Source: Opitutaceae bacterium
Lineage (GTDB): Bacteria; Verrucomicrobiota; Verrucomicrobiia; Opitutales; Opitutaceae
DNA: 64,000 nucleotides
Assembly: GCA_028691845.1 (NCBI GenBank)
Contig: JAQUYL010000001.1
Coordinates: 62,001 to 126,000 of the forward strand
Reading direction: 5' to 3'
Positions 63,622 through 64,000 of this stretch are shown here, one piece after another. Position 1 is the stretch's first letter. Every line of letters starts with the position of its first letter. Made by a program: the position numbers and the translations under genes. Below the pieces are notes generated by a model, which saw nothing but the letters and a program-made list of their open reading frames with translations, was not told where the DNA came from and did no database searches.

Positions 63622-64000
63622 TCATGTCATGAACTTGGCGCGGGCGGTGGCGCAGATCGCGTCCTGCTGACGGACCGCCGCCTCCAGGCAGTAGAGCGGT
63701 CCGTAATGCTCGCGCAACCGGGCGGCAACCGTCACCGGCTCGCCTAGGCGCACCGGGTGGCGGTAGCGCACCCGCAACTCGGCTGTCATCGCGACGATGC
63801 CTCGCGCAAACAACGCATGCACCATGGCGCTGTCCAGCAACGTCGCAATCAGCCCGCCATGAAGGATGCCCTCGTAGCTCCGGTAAGTCTCCGGACAACT
63901 CCAATCAGCCGTGACGCCGCCGTCGAATCCCACGCGGAAGAGCAGGCCGAGACCACTCCCGGCCTCCTCTCCGCACGCAAAACAATGCGAATGCGTCCGC
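63622..64000 (-). CDS. PaaI-type hotdog thioesterase, N-terminus beyond window
   Basis: A single-domain acyl-CoA thioesterase, of which 126 residues are inside the window. HCFACGEEAGSGLGLLF at the edge is the usual N-terminal CxxCG-type motif of this branch; YEGILHGGLIATLLDSAMVH holds the catalytic HGG and the aspartate, and VRYRHPVRLGEPVTVAARL follows. The start codon lies beyond 64000. It heads a string of three decayed genes on the same strand and is itself intact. Confidence 0.82.
   Translation of the reverse strand, partial: RTHSHCFACGEEAGSGLGLLFRVGFDGGVTADWSCPETYRSYEGILHGGLIATLLDSAMVHALFARGIVAMTAELRVRYRHPVRLGEPVTVAARLREHYGPLYCLEAAVRQQDAICATARAKFMT

Overview
The window is a GC-rich bacterial chromosome segment with no rRNA or tRNA gene and no CRISPR array. 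Gene content and style suggest a facultatively or strictly anaerobic member of the Verrucomicrobiota, probably Opitutaceae-like; this is inferred from the gene mix, not from a marker gene. Pyruvate:ferredoxin oxidoreductase, hydrogenase maturation genes, cytochrome bd oxidase, tryptophanase and citrate lyase ligase all fit low-oxygen life.

Layout. 1-1390: start of a pyruvate:ferredoxin oxidoreductase gene. 1774-4928: a Zn/Mn/Ni-type ABC importer and a methyltransferase. 5237-11432: hydrogenase maturation genes hypB, F, C, D and a convergent hypE, without hypA. 11560-16050: tryptophanase, a histidine phosphatase and a SulP-STAS-cNMP transporter. 16071-20513: a Tat-exported metallohydrolase, then an ECF sigma factor, anti-sigma factor and DUF4097-type protein, then a receiver-only CHASE3 protein. 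20818-28269: tRNA modification, RNA-binding, gamma-glutamyltransferase, malQ and rhodanese genes, among which a 21-bp hairpin repeat recurs and flanks a small HTH gene. 28613-39252: penicillin-acylase-like protein, upp, amino-sugar handling, metX-metW and an ArsR regulator.

40077-46915 is a compact six-gene operon (ALDH7, class III aminotransferase, isocitrate/isopropylmalate-type dehydrogenase, isocitrate-lyase-family enzyme, two-subunit aconitase-type hydro-lyase). Its strong Shine-Dalgarno sequences differ from most neighbours. The enzymes together suggest a chain of reactions linking lysine or 2-aminoadipate to a hydroxy-tricarboxylate that is then cleaved. This and the hairpin-repeat/HTH system are the best candidates for undescribed biology.

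47157-51889 holds cydAB, a rhodanese, a metallohydrolase and a membrane ferritin. 52136-60456 holds sulfur, iron-sulfur and metal handling genes: TrmO, a CoA-disulfide-reductase-like enzyme, a truncated DsrE, a radical SAM protein, an aminotransferase, an Mrp ATPase, a COG0523 GTPase and an orphan SufB. Two divergent promoters here share a 44-bp motif. 60493-62617 has a ZIP transporter and citC behind an FNR-like site. 62748-63597 holds three consecutive frameshifted or truncated genes, followed by a thioesterase running off the right edge.
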